Assembly (NCBI GenBank): GCA_964552055.1
Contig: CAZKFL010000014.1
Coordinates: 1 to 46,647 of the forward strand
DNA from: VGMD01 sp964552055
GTDB lineage: Bacteria; Chlamydiota; Chlamydiia; Chlamydiales; 2-12-FULL-49-11
Direction: 5' to 3'
DNA length: 46,647 bases
Shown here: positions 15,943 through 23,662 of the stretch, one piece after another
Position numbering within the stretch: position 1 is the first letter of the stretch
Layout of the letters: every line of letters starts with the position of its first letter
Position numbers and translations under genes: made by a program
Notes under the pieces: generated by a model
What the model saw: the letters and a program-made list of their open reading frames with translations, nothing else
The model's database searches: none
What the model was told of the DNA's origin: nothing

Positions 15943-16422
15943 TCACCGCAGAGTCGCAGAGGACGCAGAGCTCGCAGAGAGTTTAAAATCAGAGTTATAA
16001 GTTAGGTTCTTGTCGTTACTAATTCTTTTTACTCCATCAATTAGTAAGGATACATTAAAGTTGATTAGAAGTCCCTTTTTCAAATTTAGTAATCGTAGAT
16101 ATGTTAATAATTGCGCAAAGTGAATTTGAGTAATTTCTTCAACTGATTTGAGTTCAAGAACAATTTGATTTTCTACAAGAAAATCAATTCGATATGCAGC
16201 CTCTACTTTTGCTCCTCTATAAATAACAGGAAGAGTGCATTGCCTTTCAAAAGCTATATTTCGAAATTTAAATTCTTCTGCGAGACATACTTCATATGTA
16301 GACTCTAATAAACCAGGCCCAAGTTGTCTATGTACATGAATAGCGGCCCCTATAATTTTTCTGGTCATCGCATCTTCCATATATACTTCTCGTGTTTCAA
16401 AACTTGGTTTTTTCTTCGTCAT
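15943..16422 (-). CDS. GxxExxY family protein (PD-(D/E)xK nuclease-like)
   Basis: A 159-residue protein with the name-giving motif GLLESTY (37-43) within HRQLGPGLLESTYEVCLAEE. A nuclease-like core follows: Asp80 in YRIDFLVENQ and ExK in IVLELKSVEE (Glu90, Lys92), the arrangement of PD-(D/E)xK enzymes. The family is widespread, often in several copies per genome, and its function is unknown. The last 12 residues (LSASSASSATLR) and the stop are encoded by the left terminal repeat, which suggests the tail was gained from it. The start ATG has GAGG 6 nt before. Its leader and first codons recur as a relic at 42254-42467. Confidence 0.9.
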   Translation of the reverse strand: MTKKKPSFETREVYMEDAMTRKIIGAAIHVHRQLGPGLLESTYEVCLAEEFKFRNIAFERQCTLPVIYRGAKVEAAYRIDFLVENQIVLELKSVEEITQIHFAQLLTYLRLLNLKKGLLINFNVSLLIDGVKRISNDKNLTYNSDFKLSASSASSATLR

Positions 16423-16551
16423 AAATCCTCATCTTCAAATTTGTCTCGGGCTTATCTAGTGCAAATAGCACTCGCCCTCGACACCAGCTTCGCTTAATTT
16501 AAATCTAAGAATTTCTGACTTGAAAATTCCCAATTTTTGAATCTCTCTCAG
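16382..16551 (-). repeat. Leader and 5' end of the GxxExxY gene, intact copy of a duplicated segment
   Basis: Read leftward from 16551, this covers about 130 nt of leader plus the first codons of the GxxExxY gene. It aligns along its length with 42254-42467 on the plus strand, sharing blocks such as TTCAAAAATTGGGAATTTT and ATGACGAAGAAAAAACCAA. Both leaders contain a small hairpin, AGTGC-loop-GCACT (here around 16456-16473). The rest of the gap up to pdhA (16552-16735) holds the right terminal repeat and T-rich sequence, with nothing else recognised. Confidence 0.85.
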
Positions 16552-16735
16552 TATATTGCTCTCTTCTTTTTTCTCTGTTTGCTTTTCTCTTTTTTTTTAT
16601 TTGTTCTCTGTGTCCTCAGCGATCTCGGCGACTCTGCGGTGAACTCTTTCTTTTTCATTAAACAAATTAGAAAAAAAGGTTAGCAAAAGAAGTTATTTGA
16701 TGGTATCTAAAAAATGGGTTAGACTAGGAAACCAT

Positions 16736-17752
16736 ATGAGCTCTTGTGTATCTTATCATTTTACGAAAGGCGATCCGAGCAAGGTTTTGGATAGCATTGG
16801 AAAGGAAAATGCGCTTAAAGCATTGGATGAGATGCTTCTCATTCGAAATTTTGAGCAAAGAGGGGAGCAGGGGTATCAGGCGGGGAAGGTTTGGGGATTT
16901 TATCATGCATATATTGGTCAAGAAGCGATACAGGTGGCTGCAATGTATGCGATGGGAAGGGAGGAGCATTTATGGGTAACAACTTATAGGTGTCACGCGT
17001 TAGCGCTATTACTCGGTATGACAGCGAAAGAGGGGCTTTGTGAGCTCTATGGTAAGGCGAATGGCAATGCAGGTGGTCGGGGTGGCTCAATGCATATGTA
17101 TACAGATAATATGTTTGGTGGTGATGGGATTGTTGGTGGTCAGTGGGGCGTTGGAGCTGGGCTTGCATTTAGTTTGAAGTATCGCAGTTTAAAGGATCGG
17201 ATAGCAGTTTGTTTTGGGGGTGATGGTTCTGTTGCGCAAGGAACTTTTCATGAGTCAATGAATTTAGCGATGCTTTGGAAGCTACCTTTGCTCGTGGTTA
17301 TTGAAAATAATCAACTGGGAATGGGGACGCAGGTTCATAGAGCGATAGCAAATTTGCCGATGGGGGAGAATTTAGCTAAAGCATACGGAATGAAATGTTT
17401 TACAGTAGATGGTATGGATTTTTGTGATTGCTTTGCAGTTTTTACAGAAGCATTCGAATGGATCAAAAAAACGGGGGAACCTGTAATTATTGAAGCTGCC
17501 TGTCATAGATTTAGAGGCCATTCCATTTCAGATGCTGCTCATTACCGTACAAAGGAAGAGCTTCAAAAAATTGTGGAGAGGGATCCAATAACTGTTTTTG
17601 TAGATTACTTGAAAACAAAAGGTTTTATTACAGATGCAATTTTTGAAGAGATGAAAAAGGCAAAACGGGATGAAATGATTGCTGCCATGAAATTTGCGGA
17701 TGAAAGTCCTTTTCCTGATATAAGCACATTAGAAGAGGGAGTGATTGTTTGA
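16736..17752 (+). CDS. pdhA: Pyruvate dehydrogenase E1 component, alpha subunit
   Basis: The thiamine-diphosphate subunit that decarboxylates pyruvate. It carries the TPP-binding motif GDGSVAQGTFHESMNLAMLW ending in ENN, the HAYIGQEAIQVA segment and the phosphorylation-loop-like RFRGHSISDAAHYR. I prefer the ATG at 16736 (338 residues) because AGGAA lies just before it and the residues upstream of it (start at 16697 or 16700) do not look like the family. The stop overlaps the pdhB TTG start. Its sense strand is unusually G-rich (about 46 G to 15 C in two 60-nt samples), the reverse of the operon's far end. Confidence 0.96.
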   Translation: MSSCVSYHFTKGDPSKVLDSIGKENALKALDEMLLIRNFEQRGEQGYQAGKVWGFYHAYIGQEAIQVAAMYAMGREEHLWVTTYRCHALALLLGMTAKEGLCELYGKANGNAGGRGGSMHMYTDNMFGGDGIVGGQWGVGAGLAFSLKYRSLKDRIAVCFGGDGSVAQGTFHESMNLAMLWKLPLLVVIENNQLGMGTQVHRAIANLPMGENLAKAYGMKCFTVDGMDFCDCFAVFTEAFEWIKKTGEPVIIEAACHRFRGHSISDAAHYRTKEELQKIVERDPITVFVDYLKTKGFITDAIFEEMKKAKRDEMIAAMKFADESPFPDISTLEEGVIV

Positions 17753-18735
17753 GTAGCCAAGAGATAGATATCAGAGAAGCTCTCCGTCAGGCAGTTGATG
17801 AGGAGATGGAGAGGGATGATAAGGTTTTTATTCTAGGTGAAGAAGTTGCCGAGTATGATGGCGCTTATAAAGTTACAAAAGGACTATGGAAAAAATGGGG
17901 CGATAAAAGAGTTATCGATACTCCTATTTCTGAATCAGGATTTTCAGGCCTTGCAATTGGCGCAGCTCTTACAGGACTTAGGCCTATTGTAGAGTTTATG
18001 AGCTTTAATTTCTCTTTTGTTGCCTTTGATCAAATCGCGAGTAGGGCCTGTAAATTGCACTACATGTCTGGGGGTAGATTCAAGGTTCCGATTGTTTTTA
18101 GAGGGCCAAATGGCGCTGCAGCAAGAGTTTCCTGTCAACACTCCCACAATGTCGAGTCTTTATATGGTCAATTCCCAGGTTTAAAAATCGTTTCTCCTGC
18201 AACTGCTTATGATGCTAAAGGACTTTTGAAATCTTCTATTCGTGACGATAATCCTATATTATTTCTTGAAAACGAGCTCATGTACAATATTAAAGAAGTG
18301 ATTCCCACAGAAGAATTTCTCGTTCCAATTGGAAAAGGAAAAATCTTAAGAGAGGGGAGAGATGTAACGCTTATTTCTCATAGCAGGATGCTCCTTTTTT
18401 GTTTAGAAGCTGCAGATGCAATGGCTAAAAAAGGAATTAAGGTCGAAGTGATTGATCTTAGATCGATTAAGCCTCTTGATGTGGGGCTTATAGCTTCATC
18501 TGTTAGGAAAACAGGTAGAGCTGTGGTTGTCGAAGAAGGGCATAGATTTGCAGGGATTGCGGCTGAAGTAATTTCAGAGATGATGGAGCACTGTTTTGAT
18601 TATTTAGATGCGCCGATTAAGCGAGTATGTCAAATGGAAACTCCACTTCCTTATTCGCCACTCCTTGAAGAATTCTCAATTCCTAATACAAAACGTATCA
18701 TGAAAGCGCTTGAAGAAGTCTTGGAGGGAAGATGA
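17749..18735 (+). CDS. pdhB: Pyruvate dehydrogenase E1 component, beta subunit
   Basis: A 328-residue partner of PdhA that completes the E1 heterotetramer. Typical segments are EEVAEYDGAYKVTKGL, DTPISESGFSGLAIGAALTGLRPIVEFMSFNF, FRGPNGAAARVSCQHSHN and VEVIDLRSIKPLD. Translation starts at TTG overlapping the pdhA stop (TTGA), and its own stop overlaps the pdhC ATG, so the three genes are tightly coupled. The same order is found in C. trachomatis next to the lpxD-bamA-fab region. Confidence 0.97.
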   Translation: MSSQEIDIREALRQAVDEEMERDDKVFILGEEVAEYDGAYKVTKGLWKKWGDKRVIDTPISESGFSGLAIGAALTGLRPIVEFMSFNFSFVAFDQIASRACKLHYMSGGRFKVPIVFRGPNGAAARVSCQHSHNVESLYGQFPGLKIVSPATAYDAKGLLKSSIRDDNPILFLENELMYNIKEVIPTEEFLVPIGKGKILREGRDVTLISHSRMLLFCLEAADAMAKKGIKVEVIDLRSIKPLDVGLIASSVRKTGRAVVVEEGHRFAGIAAEVISEMMEHCFDYLDAPIKRVCQMETPLPYSPLLEEFSIPNTKRIMKALEEVLEGR

Positions 18736-20000
18736 TAACTGAAATTGCAATGCCAAAGCTTTCTCCTACAATGATGGAAGGGAAAATTGTACTCTGGCTA
18801 AAAAATGAAGGCGATTTTGTTAATGAAGATGAAGCCCTTTGTGAGATAGCAACAGATAAATCAACAATGGAATTCAACTCGATTGAAAAAGGGTACTTAC
18901 GTAAATATTTCTTTCAAGAAGGCGATGCAGTTCCTGTCGGAGAGATTTTAGCAATTCTTACCGACACAAAAGATGAGGACATTTCTGCTTACGGCCCTAA
19001 AAAAGTAGAAGTAATAAAAAAAGAAGAAGCTCAACCTGTGGAGAAGAGAATTGAAGGAGGGCATACAGGCGCTTCTTTTGCTATCCCTACGTTTGCACCT
19101 GTGCCCGCAAGGCCGCATTTTGACTTTTCAAATAGTGATAGTCATACAAAAGTTGTCGCCTCTCCGCTTGCAAAGAAAATTGCAAAAGATAAAGGACTAG
19201 ATCTCACATCTGTAAAAGGATCAGGCCCGTCCGGTCGAATCATTGCTAAAGATCTTGAATTTGCTCAAGGTCATGGGCCAATTATTCTTCATGAAGAGGC
19301 CCCTACAATACCGCCCGGAACTTATGAAGAAATCTCCCTAACTCCGATTCGTAAAGTCATTGGCGAGCGTCTCCAAGCATCCAAGATGACAATTCCACAC
19401 TACTATATTCACGATGAAGTAAGAGCTGATCGAATGATTGATCTTAGAGAGCAGCTAAAAGCAGGTGGCCTCAAAATCACCTTCAATGACTTCGTTATCC
19501 GCGCATGCGCCCTTGCCTTAAGAAAACATCCTGAAATCAACTCCGGCTTTAACTCCCAAAATCAAACGATCATCCGTTTTAAAACAGTCGACATTGCTCT
19601 TGCAGTAAGTATTCCAGACGGACTCATCACCCCAATTATAACCCATGCAGACTATAAAGATATTTTCACCCTTTCGGAAGAAGCCAAACGCCTCGCCAAA
19701 AAGGCTAAAGAAAATAATTTACAGCCAGAAGAATACCAAGGGGGCTCCTTCACTATCTCCAACCTGGGCATGTTTGGCATTAAATCCTTCGACGCCGTCC
19801 TAAATCCCCCCCAAGCAGCCATTCTAGCAGTCGGCGGTATCCTCGAAAAACCCATCATCGAAGATGGTAAAGTCATTCCCGGAAACCTCATGAACCTAAC
19901 TCTTTCTCTCGACCACCGCGTCATTGACGGCGCAGACGGCGCTAAGTTCCTCATCACCCTCAAACACTTTCTTTTAAATCCTGCAACCCTTCTTATTTAA
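18732..20000 (+). CDS. pdhC: Dihydrolipoamide acetyltransferase (PDH E2)
   Basis: A 422-residue E2 core enzyme passing acetyl groups to CoA. An N-terminal lipoyl domain has the modified lysine in EIATDKSTMEF. After a Pro/Ala linker comes the E1/E3-binding domain (ASPLAKKIAKDKGLDLTSVKGSGPSGRIIAKDL), then the catalytic domain ending with the active-site motif LDHRVIDGADGAKFL. There is one lipoyl domain only. No E3 gene follows, so E3 must be supplied from elsewhere. The last 240 nt contain about 80 C and 42 G on the sense strand, and no intrinsic terminator is seen afterwards. Confidence 0.97.
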   Translation: MITEIAMPKLSPTMMEGKIVLWLKNEGDFVNEDEALCEIATDKSTMEFNSIEKGYLRKYFFQEGDAVPVGEILAILTDTKDEDISAYGPKKVEVIKKEEAQPVEKRIEGGHTGASFAIPTFAPVPARPHFDFSNSDSHTKVVASPLAKKIAKDKGLDLTSVKGSGPSGRIIAKDLEFAQGHGPIILHEEAPTIPPGTYEEISLTPIRKVIGERLQASKMTIPHYYIHDEVRADRMIDLREQLKAGGLKITFNDFVIRACALALRKHPEINSGFNSQNQTIIRFKTVDIALAVSIPDGLITPIITHADYKDIFTLSEEAKRLAKKAKENNLQPEEYQGGSFTISNLGMFGIKSFDAVLNPPQAAILAVGGILEKPIIEDGKVIPGNLMNLTLSLDHRVIDGADGAKFLITLKHFLLNPATLLI

Positions 20001-20045
20001 TTACGCCGCATGTTACAATACTCCCAACCTTAATAAGGAGTTATT

Positions 20046-20747
20046 ATGCTTTCGGTAAAAACATATTTTAATCCGCCTGCTTCATCACTAATTACCGGTT
20101 TTCATAACCAGCTGACAAGCGTTCATACTGCGCGGACAAAATACGACATCATCAACACTCTTGCCCTCGCAATCATCACAGAACTGTCCCTTATTATCTC
20201 ATCCATTATAAACCTAGCCAATCTACCTCGCTCCTTTAGAGCCGCCTGCAAAGTAGAAACATATCTCCTTGCAAGCCTCCTCACCTTCCCTTTCTATCTC
20301 TTCAAATCCATCCGCACTCCTGCACTCCTCTCCATAACACCACCACCAGCAGAAGATGCTTCCGCTTTGCTTTTAAGCGCATCTGTTCAGTTCTCTAACC
20401 TTGTAGTAGCTCATTTACAGGAACAACACAGGCAATTTGTAGCCAATTTACGCATCCAGCTTGCAACAGACAGGGGCGCTGCAGTTGCGGAAGTGAGGGA
20501 TGAATTGAACCTGGAATTAGTACAAGCTAGGGCAAGAATTGCTGCTCTTGAAGCTGAATTACAAGCAGCCAGAGCTACGCCTCCTGCTCCTCCTCTATTA
20601 GACGCCCCTGTCCAACGTAGAGCAGAAGCTTTACATCGTCGCATTATATTTTTAGTGCGAGAAAATGGAGGGAGACTGCTTCCAATTCTTCCTGCTGAGT
20701 ATTCTAGACTTTTTACACAACAAGAGCTTCCTCCAGTAGCAGAATAA
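20046..20747 (+). CDS. Hypothetical membrane protein with C-terminal coiled coil
   Basis: A 233-residue protein with an AAGGAG binding site before the ATG. Two hydrophobic stretches are visible at about 35-60 (INTLALAIITELSLIISSIINLAN) and 70-88 (VETYLLASLLTFPFYLFK). A long Ala/Arg/Glu/Gln-rich coiled coil (about 115-175) follows, with a Pro-rich spacer (RATPPAPPLLDAPV) and a short tail. The paired hydrophobic segments recall inclusion-membrane proteins, but this is only a topological similarity. The first 350 nt are extremely C-rich and G-poor on the sense strand (line 20281-20340: 25 C, 2 G). Family not recognised; probably lineage specific. Confidence 0.65.
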   Translation: MLSVKTYFNPPASSLITGFHNQLTSVHTARTKYDIINTLALAIITELSLIISSIINLANLPRSFRAACKVETYLLASLLTFPFYLFKSIRTPALLSITPPPAEDASALLLSASVQFSNLVVAHLQEQHRQFVANLRIQLATDRGAAVAEVRDELNLELVQARARIAALEAELQAARATPPAPPLLDAPVQRRAEALHRRIIFLVRENGGRLLPILPAEYSRLFTQQELPPVAE

Positions 20748-20752
20748 ATTTA

Positions 20753-21008
20753 GGAGAATCTCGGTGCCTGACCCCGCAAGATTGCAAGTAGATAAATTTC
20801 TGCGCAGAGCAGCAGGCCACTAATCCAGTCTGCACCCCGCATAGGGGTGTAGCAGCCAATAACTAATTATCGCAACGAGAAATTGCAGATCGTGAGCCCG
20901 GCAGGGTGGATGGACAGTGCAGGCGCACGACCATCCGAGCGATATGCAATTTATCAAAGTGAGAATTGGTCTGGGGGGAGCAGGGTGTTCTCCACCCGAC
21001 TTTTTTTT
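20753..21008 (+). ncRNA. Candidate structured non-coding RNA of unknown class with intrinsic terminator
   Basis: Several strong helices can be drawn by eye. 30-38 with 44-52 (last two digits of 208xx): CTGCACCCC with GGGGTGTAG. 20880-20892 with 20940-20952: AAATTGCA-x-ATCG with CGAT-x-TGCAATTT, enclosing GGATGG (20908-20913) with CCATCC (20931-20936) and GTGC (20917-20920) with GCAC (20925-20928). The ends GGAGAA (20753-20758) and TTCTCC (20988-20993) could close the molecule. A 5-bp GGGTG/CACCC hairpin (20983-20997) followed 3 nt later by eight T fits an intrinsic terminator. No convincing gene covers the region. It lacks conserved motifs of RNase P RNA, tmRNA and SRP RNA; a 6S-like RNA is one option. 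Confidence 0.55.
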
Positions 21009-21054
21009 AAGACATCAATTATATTTGTAATTTTTGCTTGTTATTTTTTTTCTT

Positions 21055-21978
21055 CTAGAGCCATTTGCGGCGCCGGAAGAATGTGAGCATTATGATGATG
21101 ATGGTGAAGACAAAGCCCATGATAATATAGAAGGCATGAGGGCTACGTTCAAAGGGGAGGGGGATATTCATTCCATAGATGCTCGAGATTACGGTTGGAA
21201 AAGTTAGGACTATTGTAAGGGCTGTGAGGAGTCTGATTGTTTTGTTGAATTGATTTGTGATGATGACTTGGACAGAGTTTCGAAGGCTTGAGATGATTCT
21301 TAGAGAAAGTCTGCACATCTCTTCTGCTTGCTCTGTTGCTAGGAGGAGATCTTCTAGTAAATCTTGATCTTTTTCGTAGAGTGCCGTAAATTTTCCTGAT
21401 AGAATTTCTTCGATGACTTCTTTCAGCGGTTGGAGGGAGTTTTGGCATTGGTTTAGGTTTTCTTCTTTCCTGGTGAGTTCCGTAATTTCTTTATCGCTGA
21501 CGGTGCTAATGTCTTTTTCTTGATTGATGACTTCAGCTCTTATCCGTCTGATAACTTTTGTATATTCCTGCACGATTCGTAAAAGAATGTGGATGAGGAG
21601 TTTAGTCCGCATGCTTGTGCTGTTTGTGGACTTTTCGGAAAGAATTCGCTCGATGATATGGCAAGTTGCTGGACAGATGGTTACGAAATGATTTTGCGTA
21701 ATTACGATTGTGAGTGTTGCTGTATAGAGACCAATTTCTTGGAGGTAGGGGAATCTAGCATAGACTACAAATGCATCTTTCTCAAGCCTCTCGATACGAG
21801 CGATTTCCATCATGTCAAGGGCGTCTTTAATATCATCGGAATCAATTTTAAGAATTTTTGATAGGCGTTCGATATCATCTAAAGTTGCATTGCCTGCATG
21901 GATCCAACAGTCGGAGGTTGGAGAGGGAACTACGTGAAATCTTTCGTCAGCTGTTTCTTTTATGTAAGTTGTGTACAT
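21055..21978 (-). CDS. corA: CorA-type magnesium/divalent cation transporter
   Basis: A 307-residue inner-membrane channel of the CorA family. The signature YGMN sits near residues 268-271 at the end of the first membrane helix (LTALTIVLTFPTVISSIYGMN) and the second helix (FYIIMGFVFTIIIIMLTFF) ends in a basic tail, both at the C-terminus as in the family. The long N-terminal part is the cytoplasmic alpha/beta and coiled domain. The start has GAGG 5 nt upstream. It lies between the candidate RNA and the lpxD cluster and is probably a separate transcription unit, since 47 nt separate it from lpxD. Confidence 0.93.
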   Translation of the reverse strand: MYTTYIKETADERFHVVPSPTSDCWIHAGNATLDDIERLSKILKIDSDDIKDALDMMEIARIERLEKDAFVVYARFPYLQEIGLYTATLTIVITQNHFVTICPATCHIIERILSEKSTNSTSMRTKLLIHILLRIVQEYTKVIRRIRAEVINQEKDISTVSDKEITELTRKEENLNQCQNSLQPLKEVIEEILSGKFTALYEKDQDLLEDLLLATEQAEEMCRLSLRIISSLRNSVQVIITNQFNKTIRLLTALTIVLTFPTVISSIYGMNIPLPFERSPHAFYIIMGFVFTIIIIMLTFFRRRKWL

Positions 21979-22025
21979 GGGACCTCATTATCTCCTTGTT
22001 TTAAGCTAATCCGCAAAAGCCCTTG

Positions 22026-23069
22026 TTAGCAAGGGGATTCGATAGGAGATTTATTATTTTTTTCTAGAGCTATTATTCTTGAGACATAGGATGCAAGTCT
22101 TTTTGCATGAACAGTTTGCTCGTGATAGCTTTTTATTGGCACTGCTGGGGCGCCGCCGTAAACGCCTTTTTCTTTAATTGATTTTGAAAAAGCTCCTCTT
22201 GCCATTAAAATCACATCATTTGCAATCTCAATATGGCCAACCATGCCTGATTGAGCTGCCAAAATGACTCTTTTTCCTGTCTTTGAGGAACCTGCAACAC
22301 CTGTTTGTGCTACAATTAGATTGTCTTCGCCAATGATTACATTATGGGCTATCATTACAAGGTTATCAATTTTAGACCCTTTTCGTATGCGAGTCTCTTT
22401 AAACCTTCCGCGATCAATGGTTGTATTTGAACCAATTTCTACATCATCTTCAAGGACAACGTTGCCTAAGTGTTTGATTTTTTCATGTTTGCCTATACTG
22501 CTTGTAATATAGCCAAATCCACAACCGCCTATAACAGCGCCTGATTGTATAATAACCTGATTACCAAGTTTTGAGCCTTCACGGATCGTTACATTAGGAT
22601 AGATGACACAATTTTGCCCAAGAGTTACCTCACAGCCTATGCACACTCCAGATAAAATTCTTGAGCCGTCTCCAATTACACAGTTTCTATCAATTACTAC
22701 TAAAGGACCAATTTGGACATCTTTACCGATTTGAACACTTGAATGAATCACTGCGCTTGAATGTATCCCTAAAAATCCGCTAGCATCTGATGTAGGGATA
22801 AAAAGAGAGAGAAGTTTCTGAAAGGTATCAGATGGATTGTCTGAAATAAGATAATTCTTTCCTGAAATGATGGCTTCCTTCCGATCTACGCAAATAGCGC
22901 CGGCATTAGTCTTGCTGAGAAACTCGCGGTATTTAGTGTTGGAAAAAAACGAAATATCAGAGGGGGTGGCGCTTTCAAGTTCGTCAACCCCATTAATGAT
23001 ATGGTCAGCATTGCCTTTAAGTTCTGAAAGGGTGAGCTTGGCAAGCTCGCCTAATGTATAGTTATGCAT
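22026..23069 (-). CDS. lpxD: UDP-3-O-acylglucosamine N-acyltransferase
   Basis: The third enzyme of lipid A synthesis, adding the N-linked acyl chain. The N-terminal uridine-binding domain (DELESATPSDISFFSNTKY) is followed by a left-handed beta helix of hexapeptide repeats (VVIDRNCVIGDGSRILSG and following), with the catalytic histidine expected in MIAHNVIIGEDN. I prefer the ATG at 23069 to that at 23075, because AGGGG then lies at normal distance. It ends the recR-bamA-ompH-lpxD order, which is conserved with C. trachomatis. Confidence 0.96.
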   Translation of the reverse strand: MHNYTLGELAKLTLSELKGNADHIINGVDELESATPSDISFFSNTKYREFLSKTNAGAICVDRKEAIISGKNYLISDNPSDTFQKLLSLFIPTSDASGFLGIHSSAVIHSSVQIGKDVQIGPLVVIDRNCVIGDGSRILSGVCIGCEVTLGQNCVIYPNVTIREGSKLGNQVIIQSGAVIGGCGFGYITSSIGKHEKIKHLGNVVLEDDVEIGSNTTIDRGRFKETRIRKGSKIDNLVMIAHNVIIGEDNLIVAQTGVAGSSKTGKRVILAAQSGMVGHIEIANDVILMARGAFSKSIKEKGVYGGAPAVPIKSYHEQTVHAKRLASYVSRIIALEKNNKSPIESPC

Positions 23070-23080
23070 GACCATGCCCC

Positions 23081-23647
23081 TTATTTTTTGGGAGCTTGTT
23101 GATTGATCTCGAGAGATTTTCCCTCTTTCTCAAACTTCTTATCCATTTCAGTGATTACATCTTCAGTAACATCTAATGTTGCCATGTAATGAAACGCTGC
23201 GTCTTTATTTAAAACTAAAGAGAGATGAGCTTTTTTAGCAACGCTCTCAGAAGCTTCGTTGATAAGATCAGCAACCGTATGCATAAGCTTCATGTTTGCT
23301 TGCTGCATAACTTGATAATACTGAGATTGATAACGTTGAAGTTCTTCGCCAAGTTGCTGAAATTTACCTTTTAATTCTTTTTCAGCTTCTGGGCTAAGTG
23401 AATCAAGAAAGTCTTTGTCTTGCAATTTTGTTGCAGTTGCATTCAATTGCTCGTCAAGATCTTGAATTGCTTTTTGCATTTGATTTCTAATGGTTTCAAA
23501 TTGCTTTTGCTCATACTGACCATATTTAGATGTCTCAATACACTTTGTGAAATTGACGATACCTATATTTAATGCTTTGTCAGCTGCTTTTAATCCTGCA
23601 AAAGGCGCAATTGCTGCCAAACAAACTGTTGCTAATAAACGATTCAT
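23081..23647 (-). CDS. ompH: Periplasmic chaperone OmpH/Skp
   Basis: A 188-residue Skp-like chaperone that escorts outer membrane proteins to BamA. A cleavable signal peptide is visible (LLATVCLAAIAPFAGLKA), then a short strand (LNIGIVNFTKCIE) and a long coiled coil (about 40-135) rich in Gln, Glu and Lys, the tentacles of the Skp fold. The start has AGGAG 8 nt before it. It lies 15 nt after bamA and 11 nt before lpxD in the same direction. Confidence 0.93.
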   Translation of the reverse strand: MNRLLATVCLAAIAPFAGLKAADKALNIGIVNFTKCIETSKYGQYEQKQFETIRNQMQKAIQDLDEQLNATATKLQDKDFLDSLSPEAEKELKGKFQQLGEELQRYQSQYYQVMQQANMKLMHTVADLINEASESVAKKAHLSLVLNKDAAFHYMATLDVTEDVITEMDKKFEKEGKSLEINQQAPKK

Positions 23648-23662
23648 TGATTAATTCTCCTA

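Larger units (their letters stand above)
15942..16643. mobile_element. Candidate element: GxxExxY gene between 16-bp terminal inverted repeats
   Basis: The left end TTCACCGCAGAGTCGC (15942-15957) is exactly repeated, inverted, at 16628-16643, and similarity goes on inward for about 20 more bases with gaps (CAGAGGACGCAGAG against GAGGACACAGAG). The 702-bp unit holds one gene and its long leader, and stands between dnaQ and pdhA. No transposase gene and no clear target-site duplication are visible, so mobilisation in trans or mere decoration by repeats are both possible. Confidence 0.55.

Noticed and set aside
15942..16643. CRISPR array from CAGAG-type repeats
   Set aside because: The repeats are irregular, inverted and not separated by unique spacers of equal size; no cas genes are visible.
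20753..21008. RNase P RNA, tmRNA or SRP RNA as identity of the structured RNA
   Set aside because: I see no GAGGAAAGTC or ACAGAA core of RNase P, no tRNA-like end with TTCGA and CCA of tmRNA, and no GGAA-capped SRP helix. GCAGCC near 20852 is too short to count.
20883..21086. 67-codon open frame on the plus strand
   Set aside because: It runs across the paired helices and the terminator, has no binding site and no protein-like composition.
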